From Gulosibacter chungangensis (GTDB lineage Bacteria > Actinomycetota > Actinomycetes > Actinomycetales > Microbacteriaceae): 64,000 bases of DNA. The stretch covers positions 186,001 to 250,000 of the forward strand of contig NZ_WBKB01000005.1 of assembly GCF_008831155.1 (NCBI RefSeq). Direction: 5' to 3'. Every line of letters starts with the position of its first letter. Position 1 is the stretch's first letter. Below, piece after piece: positions 54,582 to 64,000 of the stretch. The notes under the pieces are model-generated. The model did no database searches, was not told the origin of the DNA, and saw nothing but the letters and a program-made list of their open reading frames with translations. The position numbers and the translations under genes were made by a program.

Positions 54582-55108
54582 TGCAGGTGGGCTGGGTCTC
54601 CGGGGAAAAAGATGGCGAGCGTCGTTACCACGTATCGATGCCGGTTCGTTGGCGCGATCTCGACGCCTATAACCACGTGAACAACGCCACGATGCTGACG
54701 CTGCTCGAAGAAGCACGCACGATTGCATTTTGGAAGGTTCACCCGGATGATCCCAGCCCCCAGCGGCCAATGGCCGTGGTGGACGCACAGGCGAATTCGG
54801 CGACGAATACGCTGATCTCACGGCAAGAGGCCGAATATAAAGTCCCGATTCCATACGGCCACGAGCCCCTCGATATCCAAATCTGGCTCAGCGAGATAGC
54901 TGCCGCCTCGGTCGAGGTCTCCTATGAGGTGTGGAATCCCGTGAACTCACCTAAACGGATCCTGCACACGCTCGCACGCACGACCATCGTCTTTGTTGAC
55001 ACCGCAACCGGTAGGCCCCGTCGCGTCAGTGAATCCGAACGCGCTGCCTGGCAACCATTCCTCGGCGCGCCCTCGCGGATGCGCGTCGATCGACAGCGGC
55101 GAGACTAG
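54581..55108 (+). CDS. Acyl-CoA thioesterase (4HBT hotdog family)
   Basis: This 175-residue hotdog-fold thioesterase of the YbgC/FadM-like group carries the active-site motif WRDLDAYNHVNN, with the catalytic aspartate, near residues 26-37. It hydrolyses acyl-CoA (substrate unknown). The ATG overlaps the ettA stop by one base (TAATG), so it is translated with ettA. A C-terminal basic region follows the domain. Confidence 0.85.
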   Translation: MQVGWVSGEKDGERRYHVSMPVRWRDLDAYNHVNNATMLTLLEEARTIAFWKVHPDDPSPQRPMAVVDAQANSATNTLISRQEAEYKVPIPYGHEPLDIQIWLSEIAAASVEVSYEVWNPVNSPKRILHTLARTTIVFVDTATGRPRRVSESERAAWQPFLGAPSRMRVDRQRRD

Positions 55109-55110
55109 CC

Positions 55111-55845
55111 ATGCCCGCCATGCTCACGCTTGCGAACCCGCAGGTTCGCGAGGATCTCGCCACCTTCCTCGGCAGAGCGGGCCGCATCGAAGACTCCGGT
55201 CTGCGCCTCCAGGAAGTACCCGGCGGGGTTGCCTGCTGGGTACCGGTATTGCGCCCGGCGGGGCTCCTCACCGATTCGCCACTCGTAGTCGGGGTTCGCG
55301 GCATCCCTGCGCGGATTGAAAGCACCGAGGCCGATGATTTCGTGGGCGACCGCGTCGATATCCTCGTGCCAATGCGGGGAATGCTCGATCGTCTCGCGCG
55401 CACACCGAACAGCGAGCAGGAGGCACTTCGTCTCGCGCTGCCCGTTGAACGACCTCACGAGTCGTGGACGGGTGTGACTCCGCCGCTGTCGGGGTGGCAG
55501 CCCACCGCGGAACTCTCGAGCGACATCCTCATCCACGTTGCCGAAGACGGCATCGCCGAAGTGGGGGAGCGGGCCGGAGGCGGGCTGGGACAACTCCTCG
55601 CCGAAGAAATTCGCACCAACACGTGGACTCGCGCGCTGCCGGAAATGGCGCGTAAGAAGGCCCCTTCCATAACTTCCCCGAGCGACCATGCCATTGCACC
55701 TACGCCTCTTCCACCCGCCGGGGCAGCATTCGCCGCGCATGCGCTCGGCTTCCTGAAATCCGGCGAGACCGGGCAACTTTCTGAAGCGCCAGGGTGGTGG
55801 CGCATCGCCTTCCCCGCAGGGCAAGTTCTGATTCGTCGACGATAG
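55111..55845 (+). CDS. Hypothetical protein following the thioesterase
   Basis: This 244-residue, proline-rich protein with no transmembrane segment starts two bases after the thioesterase stop. Sections such as RPAGLLTDSPLVVGVRGIPA and GWQPTAELSSDILI are conserved-looking but I do not recognise the family. Homologues in actinobacterial ettA-thioesterase operons are annotated hypothetical (general knowledge). Confidence 0.65.
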   Translation: MPAMLTLANPQVREDLATFLGRAGRIEDSGLRLQEVPGGVACWVPVLRPAGLLTDSPLVVGVRGIPARIESTEADDFVGDRVDILVPMRGMLDRLARTPNSEQEALRLALPVERPHESWTGVTPPLSGWQPTAELSSDILIHVAEDGIAEVGERAGGGLGQLLAEEIRTNTWTRALPEMARKKAPSITSPSDHAIAPTPLPPAGAAFAAHALGFLKSGETGQLSEAPGWWRIAFPAGQVLIRRR

Positions 55846-55903
55846 ATCGCAAAAAAGGTGCGAACTTCTCATGATGCGGACTACTATTCAATTCGGTGGC
55901 TGA

Positions 55904-57289
<1,386 letters not shown>

Positions 57290-57307
57290 GCCCCAAGGCA
57301 ACCCCAT

Positions 57308-57356
57308 ACTCGGGCCCCGACATGTGCAGCAAACCTGCGCATGCCGGGGCCCGAGT
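57308..57356 (+). terminator. Terminator after gdhA
   Basis: ACTCGGGCCCCGACATG (57308-57324) pairs with CATGCCGGGGCCCGAGT (57340-57356), 16 of 17 positions complementary, around a 15-base loop. CATTCATT follows the stem. Confidence 0.75.
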
Positions 57357-57379
57357 CATTCATTGCTAAGCTGGTGACT

Positions 57380-57468
57380 CACGACAGGGGAGCGCCCACC
57401 GGCGCTGAGAGTGCGCGCAGCCGCAGACCCTCGAACCTGCCCGGTTAGCACCGGCGAAGGAAGTCGAG
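57380..57468 (+). ncRNA. TPP riboswitch
   Basis: The THI-box core is clear: GGGGAGC near 57387, CGCTGAGAGTG at 57403-57413, then GCAGACCC and GAACCTG at 57423-57439. CCGGTTAGCACCGGCGAAGG runs 57441-57460, and closing P1 pairs CGAC with GTCG (57463-57466). It precedes the thiamine ABC transporter operon and a hairpin that can sequester the ribosome-binding site. Confidence 0.95.
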
Positions 57469-57501
57469 ATTCTCTCCTTGTATCGCCCAAGCGATGCAAG
57501 C

Positions 57502-57520
57502 CCTCCATACCCTATGGAGG
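57502..57520 (+). promoter_or_regulatory. Ribosome-binding-site sequestering hairpin of the TPP riboswitch
   Basis: CCTCCATA (57502-57509) pairs perfectly with TATGGAGG (57513-57520), which contains the thiB Shine-Dalgarno GGAGG. Formation when TPP is bound would block translation initiation at ATG 57525. This indicates translational control. Confidence 0.75.
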
Positions 57521-57524
57521 ACAG

Positions 57525-58571
57525 ATGAAACGTCGCATCACCATGACCGCAACGATCGCCGCGGCAGCGCTCACCATGACCGGCTGCTCGGCAGTGGATC
57601 AAGTCGACAGCACCGGCAGCACCGAAAGCGCCGGCGGCACGGTGACCATCCTGACCCACGATTCCTTCGTGATCACCGATGAGCAGATCGCCGCCTTTGA
57701 AGAACAGAGCGGGTACACGCTGCAAACCACCGCTCCCGGGGATGCGGGCGTGATCACCAACCAGCTGATTCTCTCCGGCGATGCCCCCACCGTCGACGGC
57801 GTCTACGGCATCGAAAACTACTCCACGCAAACCCTGCTCGACGCCGGCGTGCTCGCGAGCTACACCTCACCGAACCTGCCGGAATCCGCCACGGACCTCG
57901 CAATCGAGGGTACCTTCACCCCGATCGACCAGGGCCAGGTCTGCGTCAACATCGACCACGCCTGGTTCGAAGAAAACGGCGTGGCCGAACCGACCACGCT
58001 GGATGACCTCACGAAGCCCGAGTATGCATCCCTGCTGGTAACCATGAACCCCGCAACCTCCTCGCCGGGTCTGGCCTTCCTCGTCGCAACCGTGACCGAA
58101 CAGGGCGATGACTGGCAGAGCTACTGGCAGTCACTGCTCGAGGGCGGCACCAAGGTTGTCTCCGGTTGGTCGGATGCTTATTTCGTTGACTTCTCGGGCG
58201 CCGAAGGCCAGGGCGACTACCCGCTCGTGCTGAGCTACTCATCCTCGCCTGCCGAGGCTGACGGCCAGACTGGCGTGCTCGAGGCAAGCTGCACCCCGCA
58301 GGTGGAGTACGCAGCCGTCGTGGAAGGCGCGGCCAACCCCGAAGGCGCGCAAGCGTTTATTGACTTCCTGCTGGGCGAAGACTTCCAGTCGGGTGTGGCC
58401 GAAAACATGTACATGTACCCGGTGGACTCGGAAATCGCGCTCCCCGAAACCTGGGCACAGCACGCGACGCTCGTCGAAAACCCGATTCAGCCGGACCTCG
58501 CGCAGGTCGCGCAGAACCGCGACACATGGATCGCTGACTGGACCGAGCTCTTCGAAAACCACAGCAACTAA
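57525..58571 (+). CDS. thiB: Thiamine ABC transporter substrate-binding lipoprotein
   Basis: This 348-residue lipoprotein has signal peptide and lipobox MTGC. It contains a solute-binding fold with VTILTHDSFVITDEQI and GVYGIENYS, as in ThiB, which binds thiamine and TPP. ATG 57525 has GGAGG five bases upstream in the riboswitch expression platform. It leads the thiB-thiP-thiQ operon. Confidence 0.9.
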   Translation: MKRRITMTATIAAAALTMTGCSAVDQVDSTGSTESAGGTVTILTHDSFVITDEQIAAFEEQSGYTLQTTAPGDAGVITNQLILSGDAPTVDGVYGIENYSTQTLLDAGVLASYTSPNLPESATDLAIEGTFTPIDQGQVCVNIDHAWFEENGVAEPTTLDDLTKPEYASLLVTMNPATSSPGLAFLVATVTEQGDDWQSYWQSLLEGGTKVVSGWSDAYFVDFSGAEGQGDYPLVLSYSSSPAEADGQTGVLEASCTPQVEYAAVVEGAANPEGAQAFIDFLLGEDFQSGVAENMYMYPVDSEIALPETWAQHATLVENPIQPDLAQVAQNRDTWIADWTELFENHSN

Positions 58572-58588
58572 CCTCGCTGGCACAGCAG

Positions 58589-60262
58589 TTGCAGACCACC
58601 ACGCGCGCGACCGGCGCGCTCGGAAAGATCGCTTGGACGGCGGCGGCCGCAGTGCCGCTCGCCTTCCTCGCGATCTTCTTTGTGTGGCCGGTCGGCGCGA
58701 TTATTACGCGCGGCTTCGTTCAGGATGGCAGCCTCAGCCTCGCGATCTTCGGCGAGGTCCTCGGCGAGACGCGCACCTGGCGGATTGTCGCGCAAACCCT
58801 GTGGATGGCCGTTGCCGGAACGCTGGGCTCGGTGATCCTCGGTATCCCGGGCGCATACATCCTCTATCGCTGTCGGTTCCCGGGCCGGGGGATTCTGCGC
58901 GGCATCGCGACCGTGCCCTTCGTGCTGCCCACCGTGGTGGTGGGCGTCGCGTTCCGCGCGCTATTAGCCGACCGCGGCCCGCTGGGTTTCCTCGGCCTCG
59001 ACGGCACCACCACCGCGGTCATCCTCGCGATGATCTTCTTCAACTACTCGATCGTGGTTCGTCAGGTCGGGACCCTCTGGGCGAGCCTCGACCCGCGCAT
59101 GCCGGAAGCGGCCCGTTCTCTCGGCGCATCCCCGCTGCGAGCATTCCGCACCGTGACGCTGCCGCAGCTTGGCCCAGCTATCGCCTCGGCTGCGAGCCTG
59201 GTCTTTTTGTATTGCTCAACCGCGTTCGGCATCGTGATTACCCTCGGGCAGCCCGGCTACGGCACGCTCGAGACCGAAATCTATCTGCAAACTCGGGTGT
59301 TCCTGAACCTGCCGGGCGCCGCGGTGCTTTCAATCCTGCAGTTCATCATCGTGCTGATCGCAGTAGTGGTCTCCAATCGCGCTCGCCGCGGTACCGAAAC
59401 CTCGCTCAAGCTCGGTGAGGCGAAGGATGCGCGGCTCGGCCGGGGCGATCTGTGGCCAGCCGTCGTGACTTTCGTGACCATTGCCACGCTGATCATCGCG
59501 CCGCTACTGGCACTGGTGCTGCGCTCCCTGCAGCGCGGCGGGGAGTGGAGCCTCGCGAACTACGCGCTGCTGACGACCAGTGGCTCGGGATTCTCGGGTG
59601 GTGCCACCGTCATCCAGGCGCTCGAGCACTCCCTCAAAATCGCGCTCGATGCGACCGTGATTGCGCTCGTAATTGCGGTGCCCCTCGCGCTGGTACTCTC
59701 GCGGCGCACCCGCAGTCGACGCTTTCAGCGCGCCCAACGGCTGATTGATGGCGCCGTGATGCTCCCGCTCGGGGTCTCCGCGGTGACGGTCGGATTCGGG
59801 TTCATCGTCTCGCTCCAAGCGACGGTGCCGCAATTAGCGATGTCAGGGCTGCTCGTGCCGCTCGCACAGGCCGTGGTGGCGCTGCCGCTCGTGGTGCGCT
59901 CGCTCGTGCCGGTACTTCGCGCAATTGACCCGCGGCTGCGGGAAGCCGCCGCGACCCTCGGGGCATCCCCCTCGCGCATCCTGCTCACAGTCGATGGACC
60001 GTTCCTTGCGCGCGGACTCGGCCTTGCCGCCGGGTTCGCCTTCGCGGTATCGCTCGGGGAGTTTGGCGCGACCAGCTTCCTCGCCCGACCCGACTATGTG
60101 ACACTGCCGGTGCTCATTGTGCGGCTGCTTTCACGCCCCGGCGCGGATAATTATGGAATGGCGCTCGCCGCCGCAGTGCTCCTCGCCGCCGTCACGGCCC
60201 TCGTGATGACCGTGTGCGAGAAACTGCGCCCGCGTGGCGCCGGAGAGGTAACCGGATGGTAG
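58589..60262 (+). CDS. thiP: Thiamine ABC transporter permease
   Basis: This 557-residue permease is a fused double membrane domain with about 12 hydrophobic segments. Two EAA-type loops, EAARSLGASPLRAFRTVTLP and EAAATLGASPSRILLTV, contact the ATPase. The start appears to be TTG 58589, 17 bases after thiB; no strong Shine-Dalgarno is visible. It overlaps thiQ by seven bases. Confidence 0.9.
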   Translation: MQTTTRATGALGKIAWTAAAAVPLAFLAIFFVWPVGAIITRGFVQDGSLSLAIFGEVLGETRTWRIVAQTLWMAVAGTLGSVILGIPGAYILYRCRFPGRGILRGIATVPFVLPTVVVGVAFRALLADRGPLGFLGLDGTTTAVILAMIFFNYSIVVRQVGTLWASLDPRMPEAARSLGASPLRAFRTVTLPQLGPAIASAASLVFLYCSTAFGIVITLGQPGYGTLETEIYLQTRVFLNLPGAAVLSILQFIIVLIAVVVSNRARRGTETSLKLGEAKDARLGRGDLWPAVVTFVTIATLIIAPLLALVLRSLQRGGEWSLANYALLTTSGSGFSGGATVIQALEHSLKIALDATVIALVIAVPLALVLSRRTRSRRFQRAQRLIDGAVMLPLGVSAVTVGFGFIVSLQATVPQLAMSGLLVPLAQAVVALPLVVRSLVPVLRAIDPRLREAAATLGASPSRILLTVDGPFLARGLGLAAGFAFAVSLGEFGATSFLARPDYVTLPVLIVRLLSRPGADNYGMALAAAVLLAAVTALVMTVCEKLRPRGAGEVTGW

Positions 60263-60930
60263 ACCCGAAACTGACTGCCCCAGCGCTCGAATTGCGTTCG
60301 GTGGGGATCGCGTTCGAAGACGAATACGAGTGGATTAAAGACGCCAACCTGCGCGTGGCAGACGGCGAAGTGGTGGCACTGTTGGGCCCCTCGGGTTCGG
60401 GAAAATCAACGCTGCTGCGTGGCATCGCCGGGCTCGAGTCGCAGACTGCGGGGGAGATCTGGATGCGCGGCCAGCTGATGAACGGTGTTCCCACGCACAA
60501 ACGCAATTGCGGGATGGTCTTCCAAGACGGCCAGCTCTTCCCGCATCGAAACGTGCGCCGCAATGTCGCCTATGGACTTGAGGCGGCGGGTTGGTCGAAG
60601 TCGGCTATTGCCGAGCGGGTGGATGCGATGCTAGAGCTCGTGGGACTCGCGGGCTTCGGTGAGCGGGCGGTGCAAACCCTCTCGGGCGGGCAGGCGCAGC
60701 GGGTGGCGCTTGCCCGCTCGCTAGCCACGAAACCGCAGCTGCTGCTCTTGGATGAGCCGCTCTCGGCCCTCGACCGCGAGCTACGCGAACGCCTCGCGAA
60801 GGATCTGCGGCGCATCCTCACCCAGACTGGTTCGAGTGCGGTGCACGTAACCCACGATCTCGAGGAAGCGCGCACGATCGCCGACCGGACGGTGTTTATT
60901 GATCAGGGCCAGCTGCACGCGGAACCGTGA
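60256..60930 (+). CDS. thiQ: Thiamine ABC transporter ATP-binding protein
   Basis: This 224-residue ATPase has Walker A GPSGSGKST, the Q-loop in FQDGQLFPH, signature TLSGGQAQRVALARSLATK and Walker B LLLLDEPLSALDRE. It powers the ThiBPQ importer. ATG 60256 has GGAGAGG in the end of thiP. Its last 35 bases overlap the convergent MFS gene. Confidence 0.93.
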   Translation: MVDPKLTAPALELRSVGIAFEDEYEWIKDANLRVADGEVVALLGPSGSGKSTLLRGIAGLESQTAGEIWMRGQLMNGVPTHKRNCGMVFQDGQLFPHRNVRRNVAYGLEAAGWSKSAIAERVDAMLELVGLAGFGERAVQTLSGGQAQRVALARSLATKPQLLLLDEPLSALDRELRERLAKDLRRILTQTGSSAVHVTHDLEEARTIADRTVFIDQGQLHAEP

Positions 60931-62146
60931 CCTGCTCATAGTCATTCGGGCGCCCGATGAGATAGGCGGCGGGTAACGCGACCACGCAGGTGCCGATCAA
61001 GAACCACAGCGGTAGCACCCAGTCGCCGGTGGCGGCGTACACCATCGACACGATGAAGGGGCCGCCCGCGGCGAGCATGTATCCGAGGCCCTGCACAAAG
61101 CTGCTGAGCCGTGCGGCACCGAGGACTGTGGCGGCTTTCACTCCGACAAGCCCAAGCGACATCGAGAACAGCAACTGTCCCGCACCGATCAGGGTCACGG
61201 CCCAAAAACTCTGTAACCCGGGCACCAGCAGGATGAGCAAATAGCCGAGGACGAAACACGCTAGGCCGATGAACGCGGCCGGACGCACCCAGGTGCCGCG
61301 AGCCGCAATGAGCGGCGAAATGAAACCCACCGGGATGCCGACGAGCGCGAACCAACTTAGCTGCAGATTGGCTGTGGTCTGCGAGAGGCCATTGAATTCG
61401 ACGAGGATCTGCGGGAGCCACGCAAATACCGAATAGGAATTCAGCGAGCACACCGAAAAGAGCATCATGATCGCCCAGGCAGTGCGGGAGCGGAATGGCG
61501 AAGCATCGCTCGGTTGGCTATTCGAATCGACCACCGTGATGGCGGCGGTTTCGGCGGGGGATGCGTAGCCGGCATTGCGGTCTGTGAACCACAGCGTGAT
61601 CCACGGCACCATCGCGACCACAGCTAGGGCACCCCAGATCGCGAGCGAATAGCGCCAGCCTTGATCCATCGCGACCTGCGCGGCAAGTAGCGGCGGGGCA
61701 GATGCCGAGATCGCAATGATGACGATATACATCGACGTGACGATTCCGATCTTTTTCGGGAATCGCGCTTTGACAATCGGCGGCATCAGGATATTTCCCG
61801 TGCCGAGGGCAGCCAGCGCGAGTGCCGTCCCGAGGGTGATGCCCCACGCATCCATCGCCAGTGCACGGATCGCGAACCCGCACGTGGCGAGCGCCAGGCT
61901 CACGATGATGATGCCCTCGAGCGAGAACTTCCGCGTGAGCGGGCGGGCGATAAAACCGGCGGCGGCGAAACACAGCGGTGGGAGCATCCCAATCACACCC
62001 AGCGCGAGGCCAGGCAGCGGGAAGGACGCTTCTACGAATGAGACGATCGGGGAGAAGCTTGAAACCGGTGTGCGCAGGTTCAGCGCGAGCAGCGCAATGG
62101 CTATGAGACCGAGGATGCTGATCCCCAGCCGTGAACGACGAGACAA
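60896..62146 (-). CDS. MFS transporter (CynX/NimT-like)
   Basis: This membrane protein of about 416 residues has roughly 12 hydrophobic segments, in the CynX/NimT-like MFS subfamily. Early AIALLALNLRTPVSSFSPIV and the later VGVKAATVLGAARLSSFVQG are typical. The substrate is unknown; the group includes cyanate and 2-nitroimidazole transporters. The likely start is TTG 62146; longer frames start within the globin gene. Its C-terminal coding overlaps the thiQ end by 35 bases on the opposite strand. Confidence 0.75.
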   Translation of the reverse strand: MSRRSRLGISILGLIAIALLALNLRTPVSSFSPIVSFVEASFPLPGLALGVIGMLPPLCFAAAGFIARPLTRKFSLEGIIIVSLALATCGFAIRALAMDAWGITLGTALALAALGTGNILMPPIVKARFPKKIGIVTSMYIVIIAISASAPPLLAAQVAMDQGWRYSLAIWGALAVVAMVPWITLWFTDRNAGYASPAETAAITVVDSNSQPSDASPFRSRTAWAIMMLFSVCSLNSYSVFAWLPQILVEFNGLSQTTANLQLSWFALVGIPVGFISPLIAARGTWVRPAAFIGLACFVLGYLLILLVPGLQSFWAVTLIGAGQLLFSMSLGLVGVKAATVLGAARLSSFVQGLGYMLAAGGPFIVSMVYAATGDWVLPLWFLIGTCVVALPAAYLIGRPNDYEQVTVPRAAGPDQ

Positions 62147-62180
62147 AGTACCTACGATTCTGGAACTTGCGATGTTGTAG

Positions 62181-62588
62181 CTAGGCCCGGCCGGGCGTGG
62201 GTTCGAAGGTGTTGACCATCGCAGTGGCGGCACGATCGAAATACGCGAGCATCTGCGTGCGCACAATCGGCGGGAATTCCATGGACTTCACGGCCGCGGT
62301 CATGTGCCGTAGCCAACGATCACGCGCATCCGGGTTCACGTGGAAGGGGACGTGGCGCATCCGTAACCGCGGGTGACCGCGCTGCTCCGAGTAGGTGCTC
62401 GGGCCGCCCCAGTACTGACCGAGGAAACGGCTCAACCGCCAGATTGCACCCTCGAGGTCGTCTTGGGGATACATCGGCCAGAGCACGGCATCGGTCTGGA
62501 CATCGTCATAGAACCGTCGAACGAGTTCCTCAAACGTGTCCATGCCACCGACCTCGTCATACACGGTCAGCGCGGAGGAATCAGTCAT
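62181..62588 (-). CDS. Group II truncated haemoglobin
   Basis: This 135-residue trHb of the GlbO type binds haem. The proximal histidine lies in LRMRHVPFHV; distal aromatic residues appear in RFYDDVQTD and GQYWGGPSTYS. These proteins handle oxygen or nitric oxide (family knowledge). It is followed by the MFS gene and preceded by mscS on the same strand, with nine bases between. Confidence 0.93.
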   Translation of the reverse strand: MTDSSALTVYDEVGGMDTFEELVRRFYDDVQTDAVLWPMYPQDDLEGAIWRLSRFLGQYWGGPSTYSEQRGHPRLRMRHVPFHVNPDARDRWLRHMTAAVKSMEFPPIVRTQMLAYFDRAATAMVNTFEPTPGRA

Positions 62589-62597
62589 GCCTCTACC

Positions 62598-63572
62598 TTA
62601 GGCCTCGCCTTCGTCGACACGGCGCTGCTCGTCGATCTTGCCGTCGATGCCGGTGGTCTGGCGGATGTCGATACCGTTTGGGCCATCAAAGACGATGGTG
62701 TTCATCGCCGGTAGGTCGATATGCTCGCGCTTGAGCGCATCCTGGATGCGCGCGCGCATTTCGCGCTCGACGCTCCAGCGGTCGCCCGGCGTGGTCTTCA
62801 CCGCGAGACGCACAATGATCGCCTCCTTGGAGAGCGTCTGCAAGCCCCAAATGCTCGGCTCTTCAAGGAGCTTGAGCATCCAGTCTGGGTCCTCCGCGAG
62901 TTCCTTCGCTGCCTGCAGCATGGTGCGCTGGGCCTTATCTCGGTCGCTATCGAAGGGGATTGCCAGGTCGATGATGGCGCGGTTCCAACCCTGCGAGTTA
63001 TTCCCCACGCGCTGGATTTCACCGTTTCGGACATACCAGAGCTGCCCGTACACATCGCGCACCTGGGTGACCCGGACGCCCACGGCTTCCACCACACCAC
63101 TGGCATATTCCATGTCGACCTCGTCACCGACACCGATCTGGTCCTCAATCACCATAAAGAGGCCGTTGAGCACATCGCCGACGATCTTCTGCGCACCGAA
63201 ACCGAGACCCGCACCGATCGCCGCCGAAAGCACCGTGAGCGACGACAGGAAGCTCGGGCTGATGATGCCAATGCTCCACATAAACGCGACGACCCAGATG
63301 ATCACCTTGAGGATATTGGTCAGCACCTGGCCGATGGTGCGGGTGCGCTGCACGGTACGAACGGACGCGAGGGGGGACTTGAGCGCGAGCATCTGCGTGT
63401 CGGCAACGCCACGCTTCTTCTTGACACCCTCGACGATTTGGCCCACGGAGCGATTAATGATCCAGGCGAGGATGCGACTGACGAGCCAGGCGCCAATGAG
63501 CACGAGGGCGACCTGGAGGATGGGGAGAAAAGGACCGAGAAACTCGGCCACGGTATCGAAAAATTCCTGCAT
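62598..63572 (-). CDS. Mechanosensitive ion channel, MscS family
   Basis: This 324-residue MscS-like channel has N-terminal hydrophobic segments (about 10-35 and 85-140), the gate-lining GAGLGFGAQKIVGDVLNGLF and the beta domain VGDEVDMEYASGVVEAVGVRVTQV. A soluble C-terminal part follows. It protects against hypo-osmotic shock. It likely forms an operon with the globin and perhaps the MFS gene. Confidence 0.92.
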   Translation of the reverse strand: MQEFFDTVAEFLGPFLPILQVALVLIGAWLVSRILAWIINRSVGQIVEGVKKKRGVADTQMLALKSPLASVRTVQRTRTIGQVLTNILKVIIWVVAFMWSIGIISPSFLSSLTVLSAAIGAGLGFGAQKIVGDVLNGLFMVIEDQIGVGDEVDMEYASGVVEAVGVRVTQVRDVYGQLWYVRNGEIQRVGNNSQGWNRAIIDLAIPFDSDRDKAQRTMLQAAKELAEDPDWMLKLLEEPSIWGLQTLSKEAIIVRLAVKTTPGDRWSVEREMRARIQDALKREHIDLPAMNTIVFDGPNGIDIRQTTGIDGKIDEQRRVDEGEA

Positions 63573-63741
63573 AGCGCCGTCGAGTGTATTGATACCGACC
63601 GAGTGGAAGCTGGTTCTTCCCCGTTTACTTGTGGGATGCTTAGCGTGGTTACAATGCCAACTTGTTGGGTCACCAATATTCCTTGTAACTGAGGCGCGAA
63701 TCGGTGGCCGGACTCCCTACCCGCTGATTTTGAGGATGCAT

Positions 63742-63921
63742 ATGTCTCACTCGAACGCGCGAGATGGCGATTTCGTCGATATCCCGCCCCATGAAGTAGA
63801 AGCTCCAGACTCGCACGGCAAGTTTTCGCTCAATGAGGACTGGTGGGCCACGATCGTCGGTACGGCACTCGTACTGCTGTGCCTGGCAGGCGTAGTTCCG
63901 AACATCGGCGGGTGGTTCTAG
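63742..63921 (+). CDS. Small single-helix membrane protein
   Basis: A 59-residue protein with one hydrophobic segment (WWATIVGTALVLLCLAGVVP near residues 35-54) starts at ATG 63742 with GAGG seven bases upstream. The EDWWATIVG core resembles the N-terminal part of some putative YeiH-type sulfate exporters, so it could be a partner or split part of such a protein (weak inference). The following gene's GTG overlaps its TAG stop by one base. Confidence 0.6.
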   Translation: MSHSNARDGDFVDIPPHEVEAPDSHGKFSLNEDWWATIVGTALVLLCLAGVVPNIGGWF

Positions 63922-64000
63922 TGGCACCACAATCGCAAACCGAATCCGCAGGCGCCACCACCAAACCGCAAGAAGGCGGCGCAGGGTGGTGGACGGTCGC
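63921..64000 (+). CDS. Start of a membrane transporter gene, cut by window end
   Basis: GTG 63921 opens a frame whose first residues are MAPQSQTESAGATTKPQEGG then WWTVA, running to the window edge. The tail-like N-terminus followed by WWTV suggests a membrane protein. It may be a YeiH-like or other transporter paired with the upstream small protein. Identity needs the downstream sequence. Confidence 0.45.
   Translation, partial: MAPQSQTESAGATTKPQEGGAGWWTV

Noticed and set aside
52860-54854. 664-residue open frame antisense to ettA
   Set aside because: It is a shadow of the GC-rich ettA and thioesterase genes; composition and absence of any recognisable domain argue against coding.
57411-57524. 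Upstream in-frame start for thiB inside the TPP riboswitch
   Set aside because: The riboswitch is non-coding and the SD-preceded ATG at 57525 begins the signal peptide.
62638-63921. 427-residue plus-strand open frame ending in the small membrane protein
   Set aside because: Most of it is antisense to mscS. Only the last 59 residues, with their own ribosome-binding site, are supported as a gene.

Overview
The window reads as one chromosomal stretch of a high-GC actinobacterium, most likely a Microbacteriaceae-type organism. Supporting this are the GC-rich coding sequence, frequent GTG and TTG starts, a guanidine-III riboswitch, a group-II truncated haemoglobin, an oligoribonuclease gene lying between tRNA genes, a TreXYZ trehalose operon and a GatA-GatB pair. 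I see no rRNA, CRISPR array, phage structural gene or transposase. Species-level identity cannot be read from the sequence.

Layout. 1-10.6 kb holds the end of gatA and gatB, a metallo-beta-lactamase-fold hydrolase, a NUDIX hydrolase, a fadD-tesB acyl-CoA pair, dinB, a metNIQ methionine importer and an Ohr/OsmC peroxiredoxin. 10.7-17.2 kb is the glgX-treY-treZ operon, which makes trehalose from glycogen or maltodextrin. 17.3-22.1 kb has a GerW-like protein, a P-loop kinase that seems to start on CTG, a small metalloprotease, a guanidine-III riboswitch driving two tandem SMR exporters, trhO and a DAACS transporter. 22.1-32.5 kb is a self-contained carbohydrate or polyol catabolic island: a TIM-barrel isomerase, a Gfo/Idh/MocA dehydrogenase, a zinc alcohol dehydrogenase, an aldo-keto reductase, a three-gene sugar ABC importer and two paralogous LacI regulators. 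Three near-identical operators (TAGAGCGCnCTA) each overlie or abut predicted promoters.

32.5-39.0 kb has nagB, a lysE/lrp divergent pair with a 16-bp perfect palindrome between the genes, a class-C-type serine hydrolase, an amidohydrolase, a GH16-like protein fused in frame to a small charged protein, and a GyrI-like protein. 39.1-41.0 kb has tRNA-His, orn, tRNA-Arg and a head-to-head pair of gene remnants (an EamA transporter and a LysR regulator) that look like the product of one deletion. 41.1-51.2 kb has a CobW GTPase, an alpha/beta hydrolase, two adjacent short tandem-repeat arrays, nadE, msrA and gltBD. 51.6-57.3 kb has an SSB paralogue, a lipoprotein, ettA with two downstream genes, and gdhA. 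57.4-64 kb has a TPP riboswitch with a thiamine ABC importer, an MFS transporter, a truncated haemoglobin, an MscS channel, and the start of an operon cut by the window edge.

Recurring themes: nitrogen assimilation (gltBD, gdhA), riboswitch control of transport (guanidine, thiamine), tight gene packing with convergent genes that share a 4-base stop overlap, and short degenerate tandem repeats that take in the stop codons of neighbouring genes. The most interesting candidates are the unassigned sugar or polyol regulon at 22-32 kb, the CTG-start or readthrough kinase at 17.68 kb, the GH16/small-protein fusion at 37.4 kb, and the stop-codon-containing repeat arrays.
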